Below are positions 18,803-28,700 of a stretch of 64,000 nucleotides of DNA, piece after piece. Location: the NCBI GenBank assembly GCA_022482785.1, contig JAKVON010000008.1:45044-109043 (forward strand), in the 5' to 3' direction. This DNA is from Atopobiaceae bacterium (GTDB lineage Bacteria; Actinomycetota; Coriobacteriia; Coriobacteriales; Atopobiaceae). Position 1 is the stretch's first letter. Every line of letters starts with the position of its first letter. The translations under genes were made by a program, and so were the position numbers. The notes beneath the pieces were generated by a model that worked only from the letters and a program-made list of their open reading frames with translations, ran no database searches and was not told the origin of the DNA.

Positions 18803-20992
18803 CTACATCAGCCGCGTGTCCTCGAGCTTCCTGGCCACCCAGGCGTTGAGCCGGACCACGGGCTTCCGCAGCGCGAGCCCGAGCAGGAGCGACGGGACCA
18901 CGAAGGCGAGCAGTGCGAGGAGCGCGAGCAGGCAGTCGTTCTCGTAGACCCCGGCGATGGCCGCCCGCTGGGCGTTCATCGAGTGGACGAAGGGGAGCAG
19001 CGGGTAGAGCCGCTGGAAGAAGCCAGGAAGCATCTGGGCGGGGAAGGTGCCGCCCGAGCCTGCCACCTGTATCACGAGCAACAACACGGCGATGGCCTTG
19101 CCCACGTCGCCGAACGAGACGGTGAGCGCATACATGATGTTCATGAAGACGAAGGAGGTGACCCATCCGCAGGCCAGGAACAGCAGCGGATCGGTGCATT
19201 GGATGCCCAGGTAGAAGAGGTCGCCAAGGCAAAGGAGCGTGGCCTGGAGCAGGGCCAGCACGACGAACAGCCCGAGTCGCCCGAGATAGAGGTGGCGCGG
19301 CCTCGCCCCGGGCAGCGCCTCGGCCTGGCGGTCGGACACCCCCACCTTGAGCATCGCGACGAGCATGATGGCGCCGACCCAGAGGGCGAGCGCGTCGTAG
19401 AAAGGCGTCATCGCGGAGCCGTTGTTGGCGACGGGGAACACCGCGTTGCGCTCGAGCCCGACGGGAGAGGCCAGGAACTCCGCGACGGCGGAGGAGTCCG
19501 AGCCGATCATGGCGCGGATCTGCTCGACGTCGCCCGACGAGATGGCCGCCGCGAGATCCGTCTGCACCCGGTCGAGCTCGTCTGCCGCAGAGGTTATCTG
19601 CGAGGCCGCCGTGTCGAGCGAGGAGCCGACGCGCGTCAGGTCCCCCGAGGCGGAGCCCGACGCGTCCTCGAGGCTGGAGACGGTCGTCTCGAGGTCCGCG
19701 GAGACGCCCCTCGTGTCCTGGGCGGCCTGGTCGATGGCATCGGCAAGGCTGGCGACCTGGCCCTTGAGGTCGTCCTCGTAGTCGCCCTGCAGCGAGGCGA
19801 CGTCGCCCTTCGCCGCCGCGATGGCCGAGAGGACGTCCGCCCTGTCCGCCTCGGCCGACTGGCTGCCGCCCTCGATGCTCGCCTCCGCCGCCTCGAGCTT
19901 CGTCGCGAGGTCGCCCAGCTCGCCCGTCGCCTGGTCGACCCTGCCCTCGAAGGTGGCGAGGGCGTCTTTCTGCGTGGTGGTGAGCAGGCTGCTCTGGCGG
20001 GCGCTCTCGAGGGCGGAGCGCAGGTCGGAGAGCCTCTGGGAGAGGTCGCCCACCTTGCCCGCGAGCGTCTCGAGGCCCTCCGCCGCCTCGCTCGACCCGG
20101 TCCCCGCGGCGTCGTAGACGTCATTCACGACCTGCGATGCCTGGTCGAAGCCGGAGGAGCTCTGTGAGAGGGCCGCGTCGATCCCCTCCGTCACCCCGCT
20201 GGCCGTCTGAGAGAGCCGGCGCACCGAGTCGGCGCTCCCGCTGACGGAGTCCTGGATCCGCGTCACGCTCCCGTCCGTCGTGTCGAGCAGCGACCTCGAG
20301 CTCTCGAGCAGGCCCTGGGTGGACTTCGCCAGGGCCGAGTAGGAGGAGATGTCTGCCGCGGTCGTGCGGAGGTTCCTCGAGTTGCGCTGGAGCGTCGCGT
20401 CGAGGGTCGTGGCGAAGTTCGTCACCTGGTCCCCGTCGAGGTAGTCGGCGAGGCTGACGACCAGGTTCGTGCCGATGTCGGCGAGCGTCTGGGCGAAGGT
20501 CTCGTCGATCTGCTCCTTCACGGCGTCGGCGCCCTTCCCGGTCACGATGGGGGCGATGGCGTTGGACTTCTCGTTCGTGTAGTAGACGAGCGTTCCCGTG
20601 CGGACGTCGGAGGTGAGCGACGTCATCATGTTCGCGCTGAAGTCGCTCGGGATGACGAGCGCGGCATAGTAGTCCCCGCTCCTCACCCCCTCGACGGCGG
20701 AATCCTCGTCGGTGACGACCCAGTCGAAGCTGTCGTTTCCGCGGAGCGCGTCGACGACCTGCTCGCCGATGCTGACCCTCAGAGGGACGAGGTCGCTCTT
20801 GTATCCCGCGTCGACGTTGGCCACGGCGACCTTGAGGTTTCCCGTGTTGGCGTAGGGGTCCCAGCTCCCGGCGATGTTGAACCAGGCGTAGAGCGACGGG
20901 ACGATGGTCAGGCCCACGCAGACGATGATGGCGATGACGTTCATGGTGGCATGGGCAAGGTCCTGCCTGAAGAGGCGCCAGATCGTCCTCAT
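18803..20992 (-). CDS. YhgE/Pip family membrane protein (smaller paralogue)
   Basis: A 729-residue exporter-like protein. An N-terminal TM helix ends in PSLYAWFNIAGSWDPYANT, the hallmark of the YhgE/Pip N-terminal domain. Then come the conserved YYAALVIPSDFS region, a long Ser/Ala/Leu-rich coiled-coil ectodomain (~200-470), and a C-terminal bundle of about five TM helices starting near DALALWVGAIMLVAM. Its ATG overlaps the stop of the paralogue upstream (ATGA), so the two are translated together. The family is related to phage-infection protein Pip and to YueB/EsaA of type VII secretion systems. No WXG100 protein is visible here. Transported substrate is unknown. Confidence 0.87.
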   Translation of the reverse strand: MRTIWRLFRQDLAHATMNVIAIIVCVGLTIVPSLYAWFNIAGSWDPYANTGNLKVAVANVDAGYKSDLVPLRVSIGEQVVDALRGNDSFDWVVTDEDSAVEGVRSGDYYAALVIPSDFSANMMTSLTSDVRTGTLVYYTNEKSNAIAPIVTGKGADAVKEQIDETFAQTLADIGTNLVVSLADYLDGDQVTNFATTLDATLQRNSRNLRTTAADISSYSALAKSTQGLLESSRSLLDTTDGSVTRIQDSVSGSADSVRRLSQTASGVTEGIDAALSQSSSGFDQASQVVNDVYDAAGTGSSEAAEGLETLAGKVGDLSQRLSDLRSALESARQSSLLTTTQKDALATFEGRVDQATGELGDLATKLEAAEASIEGGSQSAEADRADVLSAIAAAKGDVASLQGDYEDDLKGQVASLADAIDQAAQDTRGVSADLETTVSSLEDASGSASGDLTRVGSSLDTAASQITSAADELDRVQTDLAAAISSGDVEQIRAMIGSDSSAVAEFLASPVGLERNAVFPVANNGSAMTPFYDALALWVGAIMLVAMLKVGVSDRQAEALPGARPRHLYLGRLGLFVVLALLQATLLCLGDLFYLGIQCTDPLLFLACGWVTSFVFMNIMYALTVSFGDVGKAIAVLLLVIQVAGSGGTFPAQMLPGFFQRLYPLLPFVHSMNAQRAAIAGVYENDCLLALLALLAFVVPSLLLGLALRKPVVRLNAWVARKLEDTRLM

Positions 20993-23619
20993 GGGCGCCT
21001 CGCCTCCTTGGCCTTGTCGACGAGCTTCGACATGACGCCTCCCGCCGCATTGCCGCGCTCCATCTGCTCGACGAGGATTCGCTGCATCTCCTCCTCGGAG
21101 AGCCCGGCGAGCGAGGCGTTCCGCGCGAGGCTCTCGTGCAGGAACTCGATCACAATCAGCGCCGTCATGAGCACCACGATCGAGGCTATCCAGATGATCA
21201 GCACGGGGACCTTCGCGGGAATGACGAACAGGAGGACGAGCAGGCCGAGGGGGAGCGCGGCCAGCGTCCTCACGCCCCGCCTGATGAGGGTGGGGTACCG
21301 GACGTCGAACTCGGCGGCCCGCCTGGTCATGGCCTCTCGGTACCCCTCCTCGCGCGACACGACGCGGACGAGCGAGATGAGCTTGTAGCGCCTGCCGTCG
21401 AGGGAGTGCCGCTCGCATGCCATGAGGTCGGTCTCGGCGAGCTCCTTGTCGAAGAGGGCGTTGATGTTGACGAGGTTCCGGCGCGCGGTGATGCCGACGA
21501 GCAGGGCGGGGGCGACGTAGAGGGCGAGCATCGCGAGGCTCGCCGCGTAATGGGCTCCATAGAGCCCGGCGATCGCCTCGCGCATCGCGTTGATGCCGTA
21601 GGTGAACGGGAGCCAGGGGTGGAGCGCCTGGAAGAACGCAGGCATGAGCTCGATCGGGTAGGTGCCCGACGACCCGGGGATCTGCAGTATGACGAGGATC
21701 ACGCAAAGGGCCTTGCCGATGTGCTTGAACGAGCTCGAGAGCGAGTAGATGACGTTGACGTAGACGAACGAGGCGAGGATTCCGGCGAGCACGAACAGCA
21801 CGGGATGGATGCACTGGATGCCGAGGAGCGCTATGTCGCCCAGGCAGCAGACCAGCGCCTGGACCGTGCCCAGGACGACGTAGAGCAGCCATCGGCCGAG
21901 GTAGGCCTGGTAAGGCTTGAGCTCTCCGACCTCCTCGGAATCGACCTCGAGCTTGAGGATGGCCACGAGCACGAGGCCGCCCACCCAGAGCGCCAGGTTC
22001 GTATAGAACGGGGCGACGCCGGAGCCGTAGTTGTCGACCGGATAGACGGTCTGCGTCTCGAGGGTCACGGGGGAGGAGACGAAGCTGCCCACCGATTGGG
22101 CGTCGATGCCGGCGACCTGGTCGTTCGCCGCACGTCCGGCCGAGCCGGAGAGCGCGGAGACGTCGGTCTCGGTCTGGCCGAGCGACTCGCTCACACCCTC
22201 CAGCGAGTCGCGCATGAGCCCGAGCGAGGCGCTCGTCTGCTCGAGCGAGCCGTCGAGCTGCGCGAGCACACCCTTGGCGCTGGCCAGGGTCGCGGAGAGG
22301 CCTCCGGTCATGCCCTTGAGGCTGCCGGAGACCGTGGAGAACGAGTCCAGGGCCGATTCGAGCTGGGGGAGCGTGGCCGTGGTGAAGCTCGTTCGGGCGC
22401 CGTCGAGCGTCTCGGCACCCTGGCCGAGGGCGTCGACCACGCGGGAGGAGCCGTCGGCCAGGGCCGCGGCCTGCTGGTCGACGGCCGACTTCGCGGAGGC
22501 GAGCTCGTCTCTCGCCGCCTTCTCGGTCTCTATCAGGCTGGTCAGCTTGCCGATCGGGTCGTCGTAGAGCGACTTCGCCTCGTCGCCTGCCGTGGCCTGG
22601 GCCTCCTCCAGCGAGGCGAGCAGCTCCTCGCCTCGCTGGATCGTCCCGTCGAGCGTCGTGATCTGCGTCGCGAGCTCGGCGCTTGCCTCGCTCACGCCCT
22701 GGAGTGCCGTCGCCGCCTTCCCGCTCGCGCCGGACTCCAGCGAGGAGAGGCCCGTCGACCCGTCGGAGATCGCCTGGAGAAGCTTGTCCGAGAGCGTGAG
22801 GGCATCGCCCCTCGTCGTCTGGAGCAGGCCGTCGGCATCGTCCAGCGCCTCGTCCGCCGCCGAGGAGGTCTCCGAGAGCGAGTCGAGCGTGTCCTGGGCA
22901 TCGGAGACGGCCTGGCGGGAGTCCGCGACGGTGCCCTCCATCCCGTCGATGGCGCTCTCGACGTCGCCTATCGAGCCGCGTATCTCGGCCAGCCGCGACG
23001 CGAGGTCGCCCGAGGCCTGGTCGGCCTTGTCGCCGGTCGTGGTCGCGACGCCCTTGAGGGCCGACGTCACGGTCTCGGTGACGGTCGAGACGAACTCCTC
23101 GTTGATCTGCTGCTCGATCGCGCTGGCGCCTGAGTCCGTGACCTTCGGGGCGATGGCGTTGGCCTTCTCGTTGACGTAGTAGATGATGCTCGGGCGCACG
23201 ATGGTGCCGGTGAGGATGCTCGTGAGGTCGGCGCTGAAGTCCTTCGGGATGACGATCGCCGCGTAGTACTCGTTGGTGCGCACCCCCTCGAGCGCCGTCT
23301 CCTCGTCGGTGAACTGCCATCCGAGCTGGGAGTTCTGGCGGAGGGAGTTGACGACCTGCCTTCCGACGTCGAGGCTGCCGAGCTGGTCTGTGGTCGTCCC
23401 CTGGTCCTCGTCTACCACGGCGACCTTGATCGTCGAGGTGTTCTCGTAGGGGTCCCAGTTCGCGAGGATGTTCACCCAGGCGTAGAGCGAGGGGATCACG
23501 CAGATGCCCACGATGACGATGGCCGCGATGGGGTTGCGCGCGATGCGTGCAAGATCGCGGCGGAAGACGGAGAAGACCTTATTCGGGGCTTTCTTCACGA
23601 AACCTCTCTGGGCGGGCAT
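20989..23619 (-). CDS. YhgE/Pip family membrane protein (larger paralogue)
   Basis: An 876-residue paralogue of the gene downstream. It has the N-terminal TM and signature IPSLYAWVNILANWDPYENT, then YYAAIVIPKDFSADL, a heptad-rich extracellular domain (~200-560), a cluster of six TM helices from about 600 to 800, and an extra ~90-residue C-terminal tail. The paralogue ends just after its last helix and lacks this tail, which itself contains a hydrophobic pair. The ATG at 23619 lacks a good ribosome site; a GTG at 23598 with AGAGAGG four bases before it may be the true start. It lies 35 bases after the SH3 protein gene in a probable SH3-YhgE-YhgE operon. Confidence 0.87.
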   Translation of the reverse strand: MPAQRGFVKKAPNKVFSVFRRDLARIARNPIAAIVIVGICVIPSLYAWVNILANWDPYENTSTIKVAVVDEDQGTTTDQLGSLDVGRQVVNSLRQNSQLGWQFTDEETALEGVRTNEYYAAIVIPKDFSADLTSILTGTIVRPSIIYYVNEKANAIAPKVTDSGASAIEQQINEEFVSTVTETVTSALKGVATTTGDKADQASGDLASRLAEIRGSIGDVESAIDGMEGTVADSRQAVSDAQDTLDSLSETSSAADEALDDADGLLQTTRGDALTLSDKLLQAISDGSTGLSSLESGASGKAATALQGVSEASAELATQITTLDGTIQRGEELLASLEEAQATAGDEAKSLYDDPIGKLTSLIETEKAARDELASAKSAVDQQAAALADGSSRVVDALGQGAETLDGARTSFTTATLPQLESALDSFSTVSGSLKGMTGGLSATLASAKGVLAQLDGSLEQTSASLGLMRDSLEGVSESLGQTETDVSALSGSAGRAANDQVAGIDAQSVGSFVSSPVTLETQTVYPVDNYGSGVAPFYTNLALWVGGLVLVAILKLEVDSEEVGELKPYQAYLGRWLLYVVLGTVQALVCCLGDIALLGIQCIHPVLFVLAGILASFVYVNVIYSLSSSFKHIGKALCVILVILQIPGSSGTYPIELMPAFFQALHPWLPFTYGINAMREAIAGLYGAHYAASLAMLALYVAPALLVGITARRNLVNINALFDKELAETDLMACERHSLDGRRYKLISLVRVVSREEGYREAMTRRAAEFDVRYPTLIRRGVRTLAALPLGLLVLLFVIPAKVPVLIIWIASIVVLMTALIVIEFLHESLARNASLAGLSEEEMQRILVEQMERGNAAGGVMSKLVDKAKEARRP

Positions 23620-23654
23620 GGGCCAGGCGTGCTCGGGCGCTGTCGGGCGGCTTG

Positions 23655-24383
23655 CTACTCCAGATAAGCACTGTACACGTAGCCGGTGGCTCCGCCATAG
23701 TCGATCTGGTCCCAATCTCCCGAGGTCCCGGTCACGCGCACGCTCTCGCCCTTGCCGAGCGTGCCCAGGATGGCGGAGCCCGTGCTGGGCTGGGCGCGCA
23801 CGTTGACCTGGTCGGTCGTGGTGAGGTCGTTCATCGTGTTGTCGGTGGTGGCGCCGGTTGACGTCTGGTCCGCACCGGATTGCCCGAACCCGAGGTAGCC
23901 GCCATAGCAGTAGCCGGTCTGGCCGTTGTAGTTCACGGTGAACCAGTTGTCGTGCTTGGCGGTGACGGCCACGGCCTCGTCGGTCTGGAGGACGCCGAGG
24001 ATGTCGGAGCCGGTGCTGGGCTGGGAGCGCACGCGGAGGGGCTGCGTCGCGTACATGTCGGTGATCTTGCCGTTGTTCACGTCGCCGTCGGCGTCGCCCT
24101 CGAAGTCGAGGTACTTGTACCAGCTGTAGCCACGCTGGCCGTCGTACTCGACGTCGTACCAGCCAGCCGCGGTCATGCCATACACCTGCACCGACGTGCC
24201 CGCGGGGATGACGGTCTCGACCGAAGCGCCCATGCTTGCACCCGAGCGGAGCCTGAGCGGGGCCGTCGTGGCCATCGTGGTGGTGCCCGCCACGGCGAGG
24301 GCGGGGACCGCGATGGCCCCGGAGACGAGGATGGCGCCGCCCATGCCCACGAGCGTGCGCCTGACGAGCTGCCTCTTGTCCAT
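23655..24383 (-). CDS. Secreted SH3-domain protein
   Basis: A 242-residue exported protein. ATG 24383 follows GGAAAGGAAG. A signal peptide (residues ~1-30, RRTLVGMGGAILVSGAIAV) is followed by three bacterial SH3 (SH3b) repeats of about 60 residues, each beginning with a V-x-V/L-R-x-x-P/A-S pattern such as LRVRSQPSTGSDILG and VNVRAQPSTGSAILG. SH3b repeats usually bind peptidoglycan. There is no catalytic domain. It leads the operon of the two YhgE/Pip genes and may place or regulate them at the cell wall; that link is inferred from gene order. Confidence 0.85.
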   Translation of the reverse strand: MDKRQLVRRTLVGMGGAILVSGAIAVPALAVAGTTTMATTAPLRLRSGASMGASVETVIPAGTSVQVYGMTAAGWYDVEYDGQRGYSWYKYLDFEGDADGDVNNGKITDMYATQPLRVRSQPSTGSDILGVLQTDEAVAVTAKHDNWFTVNYNGQTGYCYGGYLGFGQSGADQTSTGATTDNTMNDLTTTDQVNVRAQPSTGSAILGTLGKGESVRVTGTSGDWDQIDYGGATGYVYSAYLE

Positions 24384-24482
24384 TTGTGCTTCCTTTCCTC
24401 GTGACGTGGGCACGTGCGGATGGGTCCAGCATACGACGTGGGTCGCGGGGCTGGCGGGACTGTTCCGCGGACGCGTGGTCTC

Positions 24483-24744
24483 GACCCCCACGAGTGCCGT
24501 ATGCGACCAAACATTGCGGAGATTGGCCTCTTGTGGTCAACGAGGGCATTCATGGGGGTCGGCCGAGAAAGGCGAGAGAAACCTCACGGCTTCTATCAGG
24601 TGCTTCGCGGAAGCTTCTGCGCTAAGACCCCCACGAGTGACGTTTGCGACCACCGCTGACCCCCACGAATGCCGTATGCGACCACAAATGTCTCATCGGA
24701 ATCAACAAACCCCAGCGACCCCCACGAGTGACGTTTGCGACCAC
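24483..24744 (+). repeat. Four direct copies of a 28-base intergenic motif (family C)
   Basis: Copies at 24483-24511, 24626-24653, 24658-24685 and 24717-24744, all in one orientation, begin GACCCCCACGA and end TGCGACCA. They come in two alternating versions: GCCGTATGCGACCA (copies 1 and 3) and GACGTTTGCGACCA (copies 2 and 4). Spacing is irregular (143, 32 and 59 bases between starts), which excludes a CRISPR array. The region lies in the 541-base divergent gap between the SH3/YhgE operon and the ABC/YhgE operon, which holds no gene. Confidence 0.8.
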
Positions 24745-24813
24745 CGAGTCAGGAAATCTTCTTAGTATCAACTTGCAAAACTCCGAGGTTATGCCCTATG
24801 ACCCAACACGATT

Positions 24814-24903
24814 TTGAACGAGATTTGAAAGTTCTTCAAAATTAAGTCAAAAATAATCAAAAGTGGGGTAGAGTGTTGAGCGGTGAAAACTGACCATAGG
24901 TCA
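24814..24903 (+). promoter_or_regulatory. AT-rich control region with promoter and two palindromes
   Basis: This stretch is strikingly AT-rich for the window. TTGAAC (24814-24819) and CAAAAT (24837-24842) have a 17-base spacer and could be a promoter. The spacer is almost wholly covered by the palindrome TTTGAA-AGTTC-TTCAAA (24824-24840), an ideal place for a repressor. A second, perfect palindrome TGACC-ATA-GGTCA (24891-24903) lies just before the ribosome site of the ATPase gene. A TetR-family gene closes this operon at 28.9 kb and is a natural candidate for the repressor; this is inference. Confidence 0.4.
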
Positions 24904-24924
24904 AAACGAGGGAGTGATCCACGC

Positions 24925-25716
24925 ATGCCAACCGCTACGCACATGAGCGCAGGCGCGACCGCGACGATGTCGCCGCAGACGCTGGCATCCCAGCCGCACT
25001 ACATCACGGCCAGGAACCTGACGCTCGCGAACCGCATCTACCGCGCCTACGAGAACGTGAGCCTCGACTTCGCGTCCGGCAGGGCGCACGCCATCTGCGC
25101 CGAGAACAAGAAGGGCAAGAGCGAGCTGCTCCTCACCCTAGCCGGACGCATGCTGCCCTCCTCGGGCATCTGCACGGTGGCCGGCATCGACGCCACGAGG
25201 CTCACCGGCATCATCAGGCTCCGCAAGATCGCCGGGCTGGGCTTCTTCGAGAACGTCAACGAGGTCCAGAAGGGCCTAGCCCTCCACAGCGTGGTCTCGG
25301 CCGAGCTGGGACTCGTCGGCAAGCACTCCACGGGGGACGACCTCGACCGCTACATCAAGGCATGGGGCCTCGACGAGGTCGCCGACACCAACATCGACGA
25401 CCTCGACCGCTTCACCTACGACCTGCTCGGCGTCGCGCTGGGCATGGCCGGGGACCCCAAGATCCTCGTGGTCGACGACATCGAGACCGACCTCACCGAG
25501 CGCCAGTCGCAGGAGATGATCGACCTGCTCTGCCAGCTGGCCCGTCAGATCGGCGTCACCGTCGTCTGCGGCACGACCGACTACGACCTCGCCGTGCGCT
25601 TCGACGACGTGGCCTGCATCACCGACGACGCGCGTTCCCAGGCCGCAGCCTGGGAGGGCAAGCATGCGGACGACGTCCGCTCGCACCAACAAGACGGGAG
25701 AGGTGGCCTAGCATGA
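24925..25716 (+). CDS. ABC-type ATPase partner of a YhgE/Pip exporter (degenerate)
   Basis: A 263-residue ABC-like ATPase. The ATG at 24925 is favoured by GAGGGAG at 24908-24914. The P-loop reads CAENKKGKSELLLTLAG, keeping GKS but losing the first glycine. The ABC signature region is replaced (DLDRFTYDLLGVALGM where LSGGQ is expected) and Walker B is KILVVDDIETDL, with Asp instead of catalytic Glu. The hydrolytic cycle may therefore be weak or purely regulatory. The stop overlaps the start of the YhgE/Pip gene (ATGA), so the proteins are made together. Similar ATPase-YhgE pairs occur in other Actinomycetota and Firmicutes. Confidence 0.75.
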   Translation: MPTATHMSAGATATMSPQTLASQPHYITARNLTLANRIYRAYENVSLDFASGRAHAICAENKKGKSELLLTLAGRMLPSSGICTVAGIDATRLTGIIRLRKIAGLGFFENVNEVQKGLALHSVVSAELGLVGKHSTGDDLDRYIKAWGLDEVADTNIDDLDRFTYDLLGVALGMAGDPKILVVDDIETDLTERQSQEMIDLLCQLARQIGVTVVCGTTDYDLAVRFDDVACITDDARSQAAAWEGKHADDVRSHQQDGRGGLA

Positions 25717-28700
25717 AGAACCCGTTCCGCGGACTGCGCTTCTCGATGCTCGACTTCAAGAACATGAGGTCGAGCACGGGCATGAAGGTGGCCATGGCCA
25801 TCATCGCGATCATCCCGCTCATCTATGGCGCCCTCTACCTCTGCGCCTTCTACGACCCCTACAACAAGCTCAACGAGATTCCCGTCGCCATCGTGAACGA
25901 CGACGTGGCCGCCACCACCGCCTCGGGCAAGTCCGTGAACGCCGGGCAGGACGTGGTCGACCAGCTCAAGGACAACACCGATGGCCTCAAGTGGTACTTC
26001 ACGAACGACTCGGAGGCGCAGAGCGGGCTCGAGAGCGGCAAGTACTACATGAAGCTCGTGATTCCCAGCGACTTCTCCTCCAACATCGCCTCGGCCGACT
26101 CGAGCAACCCCAAGCAGGCCAGCTTCCAGATGGTGGGCAACCAGTCCGACAACTTCCTGGCGACCACGCTGGGCGCCTCGGTCTTCCGCGTGGTCACGTC
26201 GCGCGTGAACAACACCATCGGCGACAACTACTACGTCCAGATCTTCGACAAGATCGGCGACTCGGGCCAGGACATCAAGACCGCCGCCGACGGAGCCTCG
26301 ACCCTCACCTCAGGGTTGAGCGACGCGCAGGCGGGCTCGCAGACCATCACCGACAACCTCGGCACCGCGACGGATGGCTCGCAGACCCTGACCGACGGCC
26401 TCGTGGACGCGGCCGACGGCTCGAACACGATCAGCACGAACATGGCTACCGCCGCCGACGGCGCGCAGACGCTCGCTGATGGCACCGTGACCGCGGCCAA
26501 TGGCTCGGCTCTGCTCACCTCGAAGCTCGCGGAGGCCACGACGGGTGCCAATACGCTTTACTCGGGCATCTCAAAGGCGTCTTCCGGATCTTCCGAGATA
26601 ACCGCTGGGCTTGAGAGCGCGTCGACTGGTGCTGATGCGCTCTCCGCTGGCGTCGCAACCGCTGCAGACGGTGCATCGCAGCTTAGTGAGGGAATCTCAC
26701 AGGCCAAGACGGGAACTGCCAAGCTGAGCGCAGGTGCCAGCGCCCTCAAGGCGGCTATCGATGCCAAGCAGTCTGATCTCGCGACGCTTGATGCGGGCGC
26801 GACCTCGCTCACAGCGGGACTCAAGAAGCTTGACGATAGCGTCAACGTGGCTACGCTTACAGCAAATCTTGCAGCTCTAAAGGGCAGCGCTGATAAGCTG
26901 GCAAAAGGATCTGAAGCAGCCAAGTCTGCCGCAGATGGTCTCTCTACCGGCACTCTCGAAAGCGATGCATCGAAACTTGGCTCGGACGCTGACAGCATCA
27001 CGAGCGCCGCAGGCTCACTTTCGAGCGTCAGCTCCGATGCCGATGCCGTTGTGGGCGATGTCAGCACTGCTGGAAGCAAGTGGAGCGCCGCGGCCGGATC
27101 GGTAGAGTCCGTCTCTGATGGGCTGAGCGATGCCGAGAACGCTCTTGCTAAGTTGAAGGCGGGCGATACCCTCACACAAGAGGAGATCGACGCGATTCAA
27201 GGTGGCATTAGCACAGCTGAAGGAGGTCTCGACACCGTCAAATCCGATGCTCAAGATGCTTCGGCTGCGGCAGATGCGGCCTCTTCGAACGCGACTACCA
27301 TTAAGAATACCGTCAATGGCGTGAGTATACCTTCGAGCAGCACTGTCTCGGCAGATGCTAAAGCTGTAAAGACAGATCTTGGAACGATAACAACAAGTGC
27401 ATCGGGCATTCTCTCGAATACTCAGACAATTGTCGCAGGGGTCTCAACCTTGACGGACAAAACCTCTCTGCTCGTTGGCTCCCTGGCATCGCTGCCCACA
27501 AGCGTGGATGCTCTGTATCAGGGTGCCCAGAAGGTGCAGGGTGGCGTTTCACAGACGGTTGCATCGCTTACCACAATAGATTCGGCGACCAACCCGACGA
27601 CTCTCAAGGGCGTAGCCTATGCTCTCGCCTCGGGCACTTCAGATCTTGATGGCGGCTCTGACCAGACCAAGGGTATGAATGCTCTCGTCAATGGATCAGC
27701 CGCTCTGTCAGCTGGCCTGAACGGAACGGCTGCGACCTCCGCGACCGCTGCCAAGACGGGGGCCAAGCAAGGCGCTGCCGCGCTCGCATCCGCCCTTAAA
27801 GACGAGCTCGTTCCGGGATCGTCATCCCTCTCCACCGGCCTCACCACTGCGAGCACTGGCTCGCAGACCCTGGCCTCCGGCCTCGGCCAGCTCACCGATG
27901 GATCGCAGACTCTCACCACGGGTCTCACCAGCGCCAAGACCGGTGCCGCTACCCTGGCCTCCGGCCTCGAGCAGCTCTCCACCGGCTCCAACACCCTCAC
28001 CAAGGGCCTCGTCACGGCCAGGGACGGCTCGTCCACCCTCACGAGCGGCCTCACCCAGCTCACCGACGGCTCCGCCACGCTCACCTCTGGCATCGGCACC
28101 GCCAAGGACGGCTCCAACACGCTGGCCAGCGGGCTTTCCGACGGCTACGACACCGTTCTCACCCAGACCGCCAACTCCGACGCCAAGGCCTCGATGATGA
28201 GCCAGCCCGTCACCCTGAACGAGGACGACTACACCACCGTCTCGAACTACGGAACCGGCTTCGCGCCCTACTTCATCTCGCTCGGCCTCTGGGTGGGCGC
28301 GCTCATGACCTCGTTCCTCATGAAGCCCCTCAACAAGCGCCTCATCTGCTCGGGTGCCAGCCCCATCGTGGCGGCGTTCTCCGGCCTCGCCCCGGCACTG
28401 GTCGTGGCGCTCGTCCAGGCGGTGCTGCTCGGCCTCACCCTGCAGTTCCTGCTCAGGATCGACATCGCCTTCGTGCCCCAGTACTACGCGATCATCATCC
28501 TCGCGGCGGTGTGCTTCGCGGCCATCACGCAGATGCTCATGGCGCTCTTTGGGTTCCCTGGCAAGTTCGTGTCGATTCTGCTCCTGATGCTTCAGCTCAC
28601 GAGCGCCGCCGGCACGTTCCCCATCGAGACGGCTCCCAAGTTCTTCCAGGTCATCAGCCCGTACCTGCCAATGACCTACATCGTGAGGGCGCTGCGCGTG

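Noticed and set aside
18803..23320. A 1505-residue minus-strand frame covering both YhgE/Pip genes
   Set aside because: The N-terminal ~775 residues are an Arg-rich shadow of the paralogue gene. The true start at 20992 has the conserved N-terminal TM and an ATGA overlap.
20989..24549. A 1186-residue minus-strand frame extending upstream of the larger YhgE/Pip gene
   Set aside because: The part beyond 23619 is the wrong frame of the SH3 protein gene and of intergenic repeats, with no domain or codon signal.
24483..24744. Repeats at 24.5 kb as a CRISPR array
   Set aside because: Spacing is irregular (4-114 bases between copies), copies vary inside, and no cas gene is present.
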